Source: Clostridia bacterium
GTDB lineage: Bacteria > Bacillota > Clostridia > Oscillospirales > Acutalibacteraceae
Length of the DNA: 64,000 nucleotides
NCBI GenBank assembly: GCA_017403185.1
Contig: JAFQON010000036.1
Coordinates: 1-64,000 of the forward strand
Direction of reading: 5' to 3'
Part shown: positions 6,238 through 15,092 of the stretch, in pieces
Position numbering within the stretch: position 1 is the stretch's first letter
Layout of the letters: the number at the start of each line of letters is the position of its first letter
The notes under the pieces: generated by a model
What the model saw: only the letters and a program-made list of their open reading frames with translations
Told to the model about the DNA's origin: nothing
Databases searched by the model: none
Made by a program: the position numbers and the translations under genes

Positions 6238-8368
6238 TTAAAAGTTCCCTTCGGTTTATTACTAATTGCGAAAACATATCAGAAGGATAATCTTCAACAA
6301 AACTATCTATTATCTTTGTTTTTTCTTCAAGTTCAACAGTGTGCTTAACTTGATCTCGTAATTCTTCAAATTCTGCATCTTCGTAGCAACTCAAACGATA
6401 GGAAAAAATTTTCCAAAGAATAGTGAAACTCAAAACATCTTGAGATGCAAAAACAATTGATTTTAATAAGTATTGCGGTAATATTGCACTACCATTAATT
6501 TCAGATGCCAAAAGAGTGGCATACCATCCTTTACCAATAGCTTTTGCTAAAGTTAAAACAGAGTCATATCTCTCTGCATCGCTTCCAAATAAATGAGACG
6601 TATGCTTTTCAATTGCATATTGTTTTTCATAATGAGATTGTATTATTGTTTTGATAAACTCTCGATTTTCTTGGATAGCCGCAAAGTCCACTTCAAATGT
6701 ATATGGTGCATAAAACATTTCAACCCAAGGATTATCGGAAAACAAGTCATTAAGTTTTTCTTTTCTCGTTTCCCCTCGTTTAGCTGCTTCTTCATTGCTT
6801 TTTTTAGCTCCAGCCACTACAGCATCTAAATCCGTAACTATTGCACAGTGCCTTCTTAACCGTTGCGGAGAAAAAATGGAGGCAATATTCTCAAATCCCA
6901 CGCTTCCGACATTGATTAATCCTATTCCTAACTCATCGAGCGAAACACCAAATATATTTTTCACTAATGAGGGCAATAAAATTTCTTCGCCGTCACCTTC
7001 AACCAGGATTACTCCTTTAGAAAACAAAAGAACAGATCTTTTTGCATCTAAATATCGCTCTAAACACAAACTCAATGGAAATTCTTTTTGTTTAAGTCTG
7101 TCAAATCCAAAATCATCTAATCCAGCACTTGGATACATTACTTCGGTTATTGAATTATTAATTTTCAACACATTAACTTTTGTTATATCAGAAACCTCAG
7201 ATATTTGATTAGAATGAGTTGTCATAATAACTTGAGTATAATCTTTAGCTACTTTTAAATTATCAAACAATGTTTTCTGAATATGTGTGTGGATGTGAGC
7301 TTCTGGCTCTTCTATAATCATTATGTTGAGTATTTCATGATTTCTGTTATACTCAAACTCTACAAGTTTCAATGCAATATATAAAATATTTAAATGGCCC
7401 AAACCCAACGAATCAACATCATCTTGATTTGAAGGAGAAACAGCTAAATATTTTGCTAAAGAGTCTATACTCTCTTTCAACTTGGACTCAACCTTGATCT
7501 CCGGTGAATACACCAGTCCAGCTATTTCATTTAGTTTTCCGTTTACTTCCTTACCAATATTTGAAATCTGCGGAATAGACGAAATAATTTGGTTAAGCTC
7601 TTGTATCTTTTGAGTTATGGAGTCTTTTGATTCGTTGGCAACATCTTTTTGTATTGTGTCAAAAACTCTTCTAATAGGATTGCGTGGCTTTCTGAGTTCA
7701 GATTCAACATCTCTTAAAGCATCAATAAATACTAAAGATACATGTTGCCAAACGCTCAAAATGTCAATTCTATTACCCATAATCTCATAATCAATTTTTT
7801 CTGGATCTACATATTCGCCCTGTTCGAGATCGCCAACTAAAGCATTATAAATTTCCGGATTGGTATAATCAGCTTGTGACCGAGATGTGTAAAAGAATTC
7901 ATAATCAGTTAACGAAATACCTGCTCTGATACGTTCAAATTCCTCTTTGGTTTTTGCTTTATGTAAATCGTTTCGAATTTTTTTGATTGGCCTAATGAAA
8001 AGCGTTACCGTTCCATAATTGTTGTCTTCACACCTTATGAAAGACTTTAAAAAGTTTTGGTTTTCTTCAGAAGGAATAATCTCTGCACATATCTCATTTG
8101 TTTTGTCGTCATCTGTTATTTCATCAAAAAAAGCAGATACAATAATCCAGTGTCCTCTCCAATCACCCAATGAATCAGAGAAATCACTTTCTTTTAGCCT
8201 TTTTGTATTATAAAAGAAAGTACTATCAAGTAAAACTCTAATAGCAGTCATAGCATTGCTTTTTCCAGAATCATTTTCCCCAATTATTGTGTTAGCACCC
8301 TTATCAAATTTAAAAACAGAAGATTTTAAATTCTTATAATTTACGATTTGTATGTACTTGAGATACAT
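6230..8368 (-). CDS. OLD-family ATP-dependent endonuclease with TOPRIM domain, Gabija GajA-like
   Basis: The product is 712 residues. The ABC-type ATPase half has Walker A GENDSGKSNA (30-39), a degenerate signature DSLGLGHLNI (319-328), Walker B IMIIEEPEAHIH (349-360) and the H-loop His in TTHSN (around 385). The TOPRIM half has the conserved Glu in ILVEGDGEE (454-462) and TDLDA (512-516), supplying the DxD metal site. This order is that of OLD nucleases and GajA. GajA cuts DNA when nucleotide levels fall during phage replication. It is longer than the characterised GajA (about 578), mostly in the C-terminal helical tail. It lies 44 bases after the HEPN gene and overlaps the helicase gene, forming one operon. 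Confidence 0.82.
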   Translation of the reverse strand: MYLKYIQIVNYKNLKSSVFKFDKGANTIIGENDSGKSNAMTAIRVLLDSTFFYNTKRLKESDFSDSLGDWRGHWIIVSAFFDEITDDDKTNEICAEIIPSEENQNFLKSFIRCEDNNYGTVTLFIRPIKKIRNDLHKAKTKEEFERIRAGISLTDYEFFYTSRSQADYTNPEIYNALVGDLEQGEYVDPEKIDYEIMGNRIDILSVWQHVSLVFIDALRDVESELRKPRNPIRRVFDTIQKDVANESKDSITQKIQELNQIISSIPQISNIGKEVNGKLNEIAGLVYSPEIKVESKLKESIDSLAKYLAVSPSNQDDVDSLGLGHLNILYIALKLVEFEYNRNHEILNIMIIEEPEAHIHTHIQKTLFDNLKVAKDYTQVIMTTHSNQISEVSDITKVNVLKINNSITEVMYPSAGLDDFGFDRLKQKEFPLSLCLERYLDAKRSVLLFSKGVILVEGDGEEILLPSLVKNIFGVSLDELGIGLINVGSVGFENIASIFSPQRLRRHCAIVTDLDAVVAGAKKSNEEAAKRGETRKEKLNDLFSDNPWVEMFYAPYTFEVDFAAIQENREFIKTIIQSHYEKQYAIEKHTSHLFGSDAERYDSVLTLAKAIGKGWYATLLASEINGSAILPQYLLKSIVFASQDVLSFTILWKIFSYRLSCYEDAEFEELRDQVKHTVELEEKTKIIDSFVEDYPSDMFSQLVINRRELLNG

Positions 8369-8412
8369 TGTTTATTCCCTCTAATCACATATTTTCTTTT
8401 TATCATTGTTTT

Positions 8413-9369
8413 CTATATAATGATATTTTCTGGAATCCAACCATTTTGCTCACAAATAAATTCATATACTCTTTTAAACGCAACTTTAATATCTGTAATA
8501 TCTTTTTTCAGAGATTCAGTTCCGTAATCTACGTTTATTTCTGTTTTATGAATCATTGCGTGTCGACATTCAAACAATCGATTTATTTGTTCATACAAGG
8601 ATTCTTTTCTGTTTTTGTACGGCTTCTTAAGTACTCTTCCCAAATCATATTTTTTATCAATATCCATAAAATTGGAGTTGATTTTTTTAATGTTTTGAAA
8701 AGACAATGTTCTTGCGAGTGCTTCTTCTAAAGATTTGTTACCATTACTTATATCTATCAAATCAAACGGAGATAATTTTACATTTTTAATTATTTTTTCT
8801 TTGTTTTCTGAATATTTCAAGAGCGCAACATAAGTAGAACGAAAAAAGTCTTCCATCAAAGAACAAAGATATGCTAAATAAACATTAGCATTAAAAACAC
8901 TTGGTGTGGGGATTCCCCAAGAACTCATCTGTATCTCGCCTTCATTGTCGAGGGGATATTTGCTTAACGAATATAACAAGAGCGAAAAATTGTTATCTAA
9001 TTTTTTAATAGCAAAACAGCAACCGCTTTCTGCTCCTTTAACCAATTTTTCAACTTTAAAATAACGATTTTTCCCCATATCTCCAACAAACCAAGCATTA
9101 CAGTACTTTTTAAAAGCTCTTATTGTATCGTTTTGTTTCTTTATATCATAACCACTTGCAAAGATTTGTGTTCGAACTCTATAGATCAATTCATCAGTGT
9201 TCTCATCACATTTCCATACACATACTCCCGAAAAATACTTATACTCTTCATCGTTTCCAAAATAATAAAAATCGTTACGCTTTTCAAAATCTAACATAAA
9301 CAAAAGATTTTCAATGGATTTAACAGAATGATTCTTTTTATCTATGTGTACATAAGCATCATTTCCCAT
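8413..9369 (-). CDS. HEPN-domain protein linked to the Gabija-like module
   Basis: The product is 318 residues and begins MGNDAYVHIDKK. The first about 170 residues form no family I know. The C-terminal helical part contains CRHAMIHK, with R269 and H274, the R-polar-x3-His motif of HEPN ribonucleases, followed by a long helix. HEPN domains often act as RNA-cleaving toxins or structural partners in defence systems. The gene has a ribosome site (AAGGAG) before its ATG and is first in the minus-strand operon with the OLD nuclease and the helicase. I infer an accessory toxin or sensor; the classical Gabija has only two genes. Co-transcription with rlmD upstream (36-base gap) is possible but unlikely to be functional. 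Confidence 0.65.
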   Translation of the reverse strand: MGNDAYVHIDKKNHSVKSIENLLFMLDFEKRNDFYYFGNDEEYKYFSGVCVWKCDENTDELIYRVRTQIFASGYDIKKQNDTIRAFKKYCNAWFVGDMGKNRYFKVEKLVKGAESGCCFAIKKLDNNFSLLLYSLSKYPLDNEGEIQMSSWGIPTPSVFNANVYLAYLCSLMEDFFRSTYVALLKYSENKEKIIKNVKLSPFDLIDISNGNKSLEEALARTLSFQNIKKINSNFMDIDKKYDLGRVLKKPYKNRKESLYEQINRLFECRHAMIHKTEINVDYGTESLKKDITDIKVAFKRVYEFICEQNGWIPENIII

Positions 9370-9405
9370 ATATTCTCCTTATAAAAAGACAACACCTAAA
9401 TTTAA

Positions 9406-11034
9406 TTATACCATCTTAAAATACTTCAACGCATCGGTAATGGCGTCTTCTTTTTCTTTCGGGCAGTTGGGGACACGGTGGCCGTCTTTGCCTTTATTAT
9501 AGCATTCTCTTTCGATGATTCCGTGTTTTACTTTAACCTGAGCTATATATAACGAAGAAACCTTCAGTCCGAACTTTTTGAACACATATTCCTTGATTTC
9601 GTCATAGGTAGCTTTACTTTCAGCGGCTGTAATATCCAGCTCATCAAGGTCTAAATCTATGTCAATATACGCGTCGGGTTTGCGTTGGGACAACTGGACA
9701 ACCGTTTCGCAATGCCCTGTTCTCGGGAACATATCGACGGGGGTGGCTTTTTCGGCGGTATAGCCGAGGTCTTTGAAAATTCCGCAGTCCCTCGCAAGGG
9801 TTGCGGGGTCGCACGAAACATAGACAATTCTTTCAGGGTTCATCTGCACCGCCGTGCTTATCATCTCGGGGCTGCAGCCCTTTCTTGGCGGGTCAAGAAT
9901 GATAACATCGGGGCGGACTCCCTCGTTTTTCAGCATCTCCGCCGCCTGCGCTGCATCGCCGCAGATGAAGCGGGCATTCTTTATTCCGTTAAGCTGCGCA
10001 TTGATTTTGGCATCTTCTATTGCCTCGGGCACGATTTCTACGCCGATTATTTCCTTGGCGTTTTTTGCCATTGAAAGACCGATTGTGCCCGCACCGCAGT
10101 AGAGGTCAAGCACGGTTTCACCGCCCGTAAGCTGAGCATATTCAGCCGCCTTATTATAAAGCTTTTCTGCCTGATTGCGGTTGACCTGATAGAATGAAAG
10201 CGGTGAAATCCTGAATTTCAGCCCGCAGAGAATATCCGTTATGCAGTCGTCGCCCCACAGCGTGCGGCATTCACCGCCGAGAATAACATTCGTATCCTTT
10301 GTGTTTGAATTTACAAGGATGCTTCTTATTGAATTTTCTTTTTTCAAAAGAGCTTCAATCAGCCTGTCCTCTGCAGGCAGCTTTTTGCCGTTGATAACGG
10401 CGCAGACCATGATTTCTCCGCTCGCAGTGCCTTTCCTTATATAAATATGCCTCAGCAACCCCTTGTGCGTTGTTTCATCATAAACCGAAACACCGTTTTC
10501 TTTGATGTAATCCGAAAAAATGCCGAGAATACCCTCAAACTCCTCGGGCTGAAGCAGGCAGCCGGGGCAATGCACAACCCTGTGGCTGTGAGGTGAATAA
10601 AAGCCCGTTCTGATTTCGCCGTTTTCATATGCCACGGGGTATTGCGCCTTGTTGCGGTAATGTTTGTCGCTTTGCGCAGCAATAATCGGCTCAAATTCGG
10701 GCATTACTCCGCCTATGCGTCTGAAGCATTCGGCAACATGGTCCGCTTTTATTTTTGCCTCTGCTTCATATGTCATATGCGAAAAAACACAGCCTCCGCA
10801 CCTGAGATAAACGGGGCATTCGGGCTGAATGCGGTCATGTGACGGGGTAATGACGCTCTCAACCTTTGCAAAGGCATAGGTTTTTTTCACCTTAAGAATA
10901 TGCGCCGTTATTTCGTCACCCACTGCCGTTGCAGGCACGAATATTGCCATGCCCTCATGCCTGCCCACTCCGCTGCCGTTTGACGAGCAGGACTCTATCT
11001 TAAGTTTAATTCTGTCATTCTTTTTAAGCTCCAC
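9406..11034 (-). CDS. rlmD: 23S rRNA (uracil-C5)-methyltransferase RlmD/RumA with C-terminal extension
   Basis: The product is 542 residues. An N-terminal TRAM domain (about 1-60) is followed by the iron-sulfur ligands in CPVYLRCGGC (C-x5-C-x2-C) and a later HCPGC. The SAM motif is LDLYCGAGTIGLS, with the DPPRKGC motif and the catalytic Cys in YVSCDPATLARD. It methylates a uracil C5 in 23S rRNA. The last about 90 residues (from DAYIDIDLDLDELD) are not part of the E. coli enzyme: an acidic linker and then a basic domain ending HRVPNCPKEKEDAI. I recall this tail from clostridial homologues; its function is unknown to me. The GC-richer composition marks the start of the core genome after the island. 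Confidence 0.85.
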   Translation of the reverse strand: MELKKNDRIKLKIESCSSNGSGVGRHEGMAIFVPATAVGDEITAHILKVKKTYAFAKVESVITPSHDRIQPECPVYLRCGGCVFSHMTYEAEAKIKADHVAECFRRIGGVMPEFEPIIAAQSDKHYRNKAQYPVAYENGEIRTGFYSPHSHRVVHCPGCLLQPEEFEGILGIFSDYIKENGVSVYDETTHKGLLRHIYIRKGTASGEIMVCAVINGKKLPAEDRLIEALLKKENSIRSILVNSNTKDTNVILGGECRTLWGDDCITDILCGLKFRISPLSFYQVNRNQAEKLYNKAAEYAQLTGGETVLDLYCGAGTIGLSMAKNAKEIIGVEIVPEAIEDAKINAQLNGIKNARFICGDAAQAAEMLKNEGVRPDVIILDPPRKGCSPEMISTAVQMNPERIVYVSCDPATLARDCGIFKDLGYTAEKATPVDMFPRTGHCETVVQLSQRKPDAYIDIDLDLDELDITAAESKATYDEIKEYVFKKFGLKVSSLYIAQVKVKHGIIERECYNKGKDGHRVPNCPKEKEDAITDALKYFKMV

Positions 11035-11137
11035 AGGTATGCCTCCGATAATTAATACTTTATTATATCACAAACCGCTGCAAAGAGTAAATAAATATTT
11101 GTATTATATTGATGTTTTGTTAAAAAGCAAAAAGCTC

Positions 11138-11166
11138 TTGATTTTTTTCCTTTTTTTTGATATCAT
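11138..11166 (+). promoter_or_regulatory. Promoter of the secreted BIG2/DUF4474 gene
   Basis: TTGATT (11138-11143), 17 bp, TATCAT (11161-11166), 30 bases before the ATG at 11196, which has GGAGG upstream. Confidence 0.5.
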
Positions 11167-11195
11167 TAGATGATTTGTTTAAACGGAGGTAAGCT

Positions 11196-12353
11196 ATGAA
11201 AAAGTTAACGGTTAAATTTACGGCGATTTTTCTTGTGCTGCTGTTCATAAGCACAAGCATGGCAACTGTTTTTGCTTCGGCTGAAAATTCCGCTCTTCCC
11301 GATGCAACTGACCCCGAAGCAGGCCATGCACTTGTTCTCACCAGTGAAAGCCTTGATGTTGTAAAAGGCAAAAAAATTCAGATGGAGGCTTCGGTAACAA
11401 ATGTTGAAACCCAGCCTCAGTTCTTTTGGAAATCCACTGACGAATCCGTTGCAACAGTTGATGAAAACGGTGTTGTAAAGGGTGTTGATGTGGGCAGAAC
11501 GCTGATTACGGTTACCGCTTATGTTGACGGCGAAACACTCAGAGGCGAATTTGCCATCAGCGTTGTCACACGAGGCAATTTCCTCAAGGATTTGCTCGAA
11601 AAGCAGCAGATACTCAGCTATCAGTACAGCTATGTTGACGATTACTACTACACAAACGATAAGGAAGCATGGCAGTACAACTTCGGCTTTGGCAAAATAT
11701 ACGATTTCGTTTCACCCTATATTCTGCTTGAATATGACTACATCCGAGTTTTCTTCACCTATGAGGATAAGGACTGGATGCTTCAGATGTGGAAGGGTCA
11801 GTACGGCATGGTATTCTACGGCGGTGAAATCGGCATCTATAACAGACCGCATTCAGATGACGGCATTAACGATTGGACCTTCTTCAACTGCCCCGCAGAA
11901 GAGGATTGGCTCAACATGGAAATGACGCTTTGGCACGAAGAGCTTGACGGCACATGGACCCGTGAATTCACCAGAGAATACGACAAATACTGGTGGTGCA
12001 CAGGCTTCAAAAACGGCCATGTCCGTCAGGAAGAACCCTGCGATGAGCTTCGACTTGAAGGCAGAATCACCTTTAAGGATGAAAAAATGGCACAGCTTGT
12101 TGCCGACGGCCTCAAGGAATGCGGCTTCGGTGTAAGCGAAACAAAAGACGGTCTCGGTCTTGACGAATATTATATTGAAGGCAGCGACATCCGTTTCATC
12201 TGGCAGAATATCTCAGAAGCAGAAAGCACAATGTTTATCAAGGTAAGCTTCGGCGCACTCACCGCTCTGACCGTGCTGCCTCTGTGGCCTCTGATTATGC
12301 CTTTCGTCAATATCTTCTCGGTGCTTGTTCTTCTTGTATCGGTAATCCTTTAA
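11196..12353 (+). CDS. Secreted Ig-like (BIG2) and DUF4474 protein
   Basis: The product is 385 residues. A signal peptide (residues 1-28, ending VFASA) precedes a bacterial Ig-like group 2 domain (about 45-120; STDESVATVDENGVVKGVD is typical BIG2). The next 200 residues are rich in Trp and Tyr with WMLQMWKGQYG and GGEIGIYNRP, the hallmark of DUF4474, a family of Clostridia exported proteins of unknown function. Residues about 355-385 are hydrophobic and could anchor the C-terminus in the membrane. The next gene is also exported and follows a terminator. I infer an envelope-surface role only. Confidence 0.75.
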   Translation: MKKLTVKFTAIFLVLLFISTSMATVFASAENSALPDATDPEAGHALVLTSESLDVVKGKKIQMEASVTNVETQPQFFWKSTDESVATVDENGVVKGVDVGRTLITVTAYVDGETLRGEFAISVVTRGNFLKDLLEKQQILSYQYSYVDDYYYTNDKEAWQYNFGFGKIYDFVSPYILLEYDYIRVFFTYEDKDWMLQMWKGQYGMVFYGGEIGIYNRPHSDDGINDWTFFNCPAEEDWLNMEMTLWHEELDGTWTREFTREYDKYWWCTGFKNGHVRQEEPCDELRLEGRITFKDEKMAQLVADGLKECGFGVSETKDGLGLDEYYIEGSDIRFIWQNISEAESTMFIKVSFGALTALTVLPLWPLIMPFVNIFSVLVLLVSVIL

Positions 12354-12365
12354 TGTAAAAAAATT

Positions 12366-12400
12366 ACTCCGTCGGGCTTGACCTCGGCGGAGTTTTGTTT
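12366..12400 (+). terminator. Intrinsic terminator
   Basis: ACTCCG (12366-12371) pairs with CGGAGT, followed by TTTTGTTTT, immediately after the DUF4474 gene. Confidence 0.7.
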
Positions 12401-12445
12401 TATACTTTATATATTCCCGTAACCAAAAAATCCGGAGGTAAAGAA

Positions 12446-13822
12446 ATGAAAAAATTCAGAAAAATCCTGAGCATAATGCTCACAGCGCTGCTTATTATGC
12501 AGCTTGGTTCGGTTTGCATGGGCGCATTTGCCGCAAACGACTACAAAATCGTTTCACCCTATGAGAATGTTAAGTGGAGCGGTGATGACGCATGGGGCGC
12601 ATACAAAGGCACCCTTCACACCCACACAACCTACAGCGATGCAGACGACACTCTTCCTGTTATGATTAAGGAATATTATAATCAGGATTATGATTTTGTT
12701 GCAAACGCAGACCACGGCATCACAGGCGTTGAATGGAATAAAGAGCCCGACACTCAGCTCCTTTACACATATCAGCTCCTTATTGACAACCCCTATGAGC
12801 ACCTCACTGACGAGGAATTTGAGCAGATCACCTCAGGCAAATATCCTCTTTATGACGGCACAATCCGCAATAAGGAAATGACCTGCGTTACCGGCGCAAA
12901 CGAATTCAACAACCTTTCACTCACCAAAAACCATGTTAACGGCTACTTCCTTCCTGCAGACAAGGGCAACGGCTTCCCCGGCGCTGAGAATGAGCTCGGC
13001 TATGAGCAGGCAATCAAGTATATTGAAGACAACGGCGGCCTTTCACACATCAACCATCCCGGTGACTGGCTCGACAGCAACTCCGATATGAACAATGTAA
13101 ACGACAAGGAAGCCGTTGAATTCTTCGGCAACCTTATCCTTAAATACGACAGCTGCCTCGGCACAGAAGTTTTCAATGAGAGAAACGGCACAACCGGCTA
13201 TGACAGAATTCTCTGGGATAACCTTCTCATGTACACTCTGCCCTACGGCAAGAATGTTATCGGCTTCAGCAACACAGACGCCCACAACACAGATAATGTT
13301 GACACATCCTTCAGCATCTTCATGATGGAAAAGAATGATGTTGACCACATCAAAGCAACCATGCAGAGCGGCGCATTCTTCGGTGTTACAAGAAGGCTCC
13401 GCCCCAACCCCATTCTCGGTCCCTCAAACGAAATTGATGCCATGAACAAGGATATCCCCTATCCCATGTTCTCATCACTCACCGTTGACGGCCACAAGAT
13501 TACCGCAGGCGTTACCGATGCAACAAGCGTTCAGTTCATTGCAAACGGCACTGTAATTTACAGCGCACCCGTAAACGGCAACGGCACAGTTACTCTTGAC
13601 CTTGACACAATCAAGGATGCTGCAAGCTATCAGTATGTAAGAGTTGAAATCTTCGGCGAAGGCGGTCTTTGCATCTCACAGGCAATGATTATTGACGACG
13701 GCACTGCTCCCCTTGAATTTGAGGCACCCAAGCCCACAATCATTGATACCATTATCAATATCTTCAAGGGCTCAAAGCTTTACACAATCGCAATTGAGCT
13801 TATCAGATTAATCAAAGGATAA
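12446..13822 (+). CDS. Secreted PHP-domain phosphoesterase-like protein
   Basis: The product is 458 residues from the ATG at 12446, with GGAGG 8 bases upstream. A signal peptide (1-29, ending AFAAN) is followed by a PHP domain: LHTHTTYSDA supplies the first metal ligands, NADHGITG the next, then HINHPGDW and SNTDAHNT. PHP domains use three metals to cleave phosphoesters. An exported PHP protein would act on extracellular phosphoesters, possibly nucleotides or sugar phosphates; the substrate cannot be read from the sequence. The C-terminal about 100 residues (from VDGHKITAGV) look like a small beta domain followed by a hydrophobic helix near the end (SKLYTIAIELIRLI). Confidence 0.75.
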   Translation: MKKFRKILSIMLTALLIMQLGSVCMGAFAANDYKIVSPYENVKWSGDDAWGAYKGTLHTHTTYSDADDTLPVMIKEYYNQDYDFVANADHGITGVEWNKEPDTQLLYTYQLLIDNPYEHLTDEEFEQITSGKYPLYDGTIRNKEMTCVTGANEFNNLSLTKNHVNGYFLPADKGNGFPGAENELGYEQAIKYIEDNGGLSHINHPGDWLDSNSDMNNVNDKEAVEFFGNLILKYDSCLGTEVFNERNGTTGYDRILWDNLLMYTLPYGKNVIGFSNTDAHNTDNVDTSFSIFMMEKNDVDHIKATMQSGAFFGVTRRLRPNPILGPSNEIDAMNKDIPYPMFSSLTVDGHKITAGVTDATSVQFIANGTVIYSAPVNGNGTVTLDLDTIKDAASYQYVRVEIFGEGGLCISQAMIIDDGTAPLEFEAPKPTIIDTIINIFKGSKLYTIAIELIRLIKG

Positions 13823-13828
13823 TAACAC

Positions 13829-13860
13829 AGCGGCTTGCATGAGCAAGCCGCTTTTTTTAT
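13829..13860 (+). terminator. Intrinsic terminator
   Basis: AGCGGCTTGC (13829-13838) pairs with GCAAGCCGCT (13843-13852), followed by a run of T. Confidence 0.85.
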
Positions 13861-13877
13861 CAGTGTTGAGCATATAA

Positions 13878-13903
13878 AAAGGGGCTGTGAAAAACAGCCC
13901 CTC
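13878..13903 (-). terminator. Intrinsic terminator of the sugar operon
   Basis: AGGGGCTG and CAGCCCCT (13880-13902) form an 8-bp GC-rich stem. In minus orientation it is followed by TTTTTAT, closing the operon that ends at 13913. Confidence 0.75.
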
Positions 13904-13912
13904 ATTTCGTTA

Positions 13913-14983
13913 TCACATAATATCCTTGAATTCAACAACCTTGTTTGTCTTGCCCGATTCAAAAATCGCTTCAACAAGGCGCATGAGCCTGCGCTGCTGG
14001 TTGTGGGTTACGATGATATTCTCTTCACCTCTGAGATAGGCGAAAATGTTTTTGTAATATTCTCCCCAATCCGCCTTCTGAACAGGAAGCGGGTAGGTGT
14101 CAATGGTGTCATCGGTTCTCGGTGCCATTGTTTTTGTTATGCCTGCACCTGCAACGATGGGCACGGCATCCCTGTTTTCCCAATCCGAAACCATAACGAT
14201 TTTGCCGTCACAATCCCAATTATTCACAACAGCCGAGCCGTTTTCGCCGAGCATATACCATAAGGGCAGCTCAATGAAATTGCTGGTTGTAACCTCAACA
14301 TAGAACGAAAGACCGTCATCAAAAATAAGCGTTGTGCGGAAACCGTCATCGCAGTTTTCGTTGGTAACATTGGTAAGCTCGGCATAAACGGTTTTCAGCT
14401 TTCGGGGCATTGTCATCATAAGCGCCTGGTCAAGCAGATGAATTCCCCAATCATACACCATGCCGCCGCCGTGCTCAGGCTGATTTCTCCAATCGCCGGG
14501 CACACCTCTTGAGCCCTGAACTCTTGACTCAATGCGGAACACATTGCCGAGAGTGTTGTCATCGAGCAGCTTTTTCATTGTGAGGTAATCCTCATCCCAG
14601 CGTCTGTTCTGATGAACGGTGAAAAGCTTGCCGCATTCCTCAGCGCAGGCAATCATCTCTTCGAGGTCTGCGGAACAGAGGGTAACGGGCTTTTCGCTGA
14701 TAACATTTTTGCCGTGACGCATTGCATCAATGGCAATTTCCTTATGCACATCGTTGGGCGTTGCAATTGTTACAAGGTCAATACGCTCATCACTGAGCAG
14801 TTCTTCGCGGGATGAGTATGCGTGAATTCCGTTTTCCTCAGCCTTAAGGCATCTCTGAGGGTTAATGTCATAAATACCGATGAGCTCGGCATATTCTCCC
14901 ATTTCATTTTTTATTTTTCTCGTGTGCCAATTTCCCATGCCGCCGTAGCCGATAACGGCACAGCCGATTTTGTTGTTTATCAT
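13913..14983 (-). CDS. Gfo/Idh/MocA-family NAD(P)-dependent oxidoreductase
   Basis: The product is 356 residues. The N-terminal Rossmann fold starts CAVIGYGGMGNWH (about 8-20). The family's signature Lys is in VISEKPVTL (about 95-103). The C-terminal substrate domain has GGGMVYDWGIHLLDQ, which supplies the usual Asp and His. Such enzymes oxidise or reduce a ring hydroxyl of sugars or inositols. It is the last gene of a minus-strand set with two TIM-barrel isomerases/epimerases and a second oxidoreductase, separated from them by a repeat-containing gap of about 110 bp. The sugar substrate cannot be read from the sequence. Confidence 0.85.
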   Translation of the reverse strand: MINNKIGCAVIGYGGMGNWHTRKIKNEMGEYAELIGIYDINPQRCLKAEENGIHAYSSREELLSDERIDLVTIATPNDVHKEIAIDAMRHGKNVISEKPVTLCSADLEEMIACAEECGKLFTVHQNRRWDEDYLTMKKLLDDNTLGNVFRIESRVQGSRGVPGDWRNQPEHGGGMVYDWGIHLLDQALMMTMPRKLKTVYAELTNVTNENCDDGFRTTLIFDDGLSFYVEVTTSNFIELPLWYMLGENGSAVVNNWDCDGKIVMVSDWENRDAVPIVAGAGITKTMAPRTDDTIDTYPLPVQKADWGEYYKNIFAYLRGEENIIVTHNQQRRLMRLVEAIFESGKTNKVVEFKDIM

Positions 14984-14999
14984 AGTATTCGCTTCCTTA

Positions 15000-15092
15000 T
15001 AAAACGGGTAAGGGCAAAGCCCTTCCGAAACTCGCCGTAAGGCAAGAATATCACACGCCGCAGGCGTATTTCACTGTTTTGCTTTTCAAAAC
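15000..15092. repeat. Dispersed intergenic repeat, family A, partial copy
   Basis: It contains GGGCAAAGCCCTTCCGAAA, shared with copies near 25 kb, 40.4 kb and 50.7 kb, and a second small inverted pair CGCCG..CGGCG-like around 15050. Confidence 0.5.

Noticed and set aside
8368-8730. 120-residue plus-strand frame opposite the HEPN gene
   Set aside because: It is the antisense of a well-formed gene and is Phe/Ile-rich with no ribosome site.
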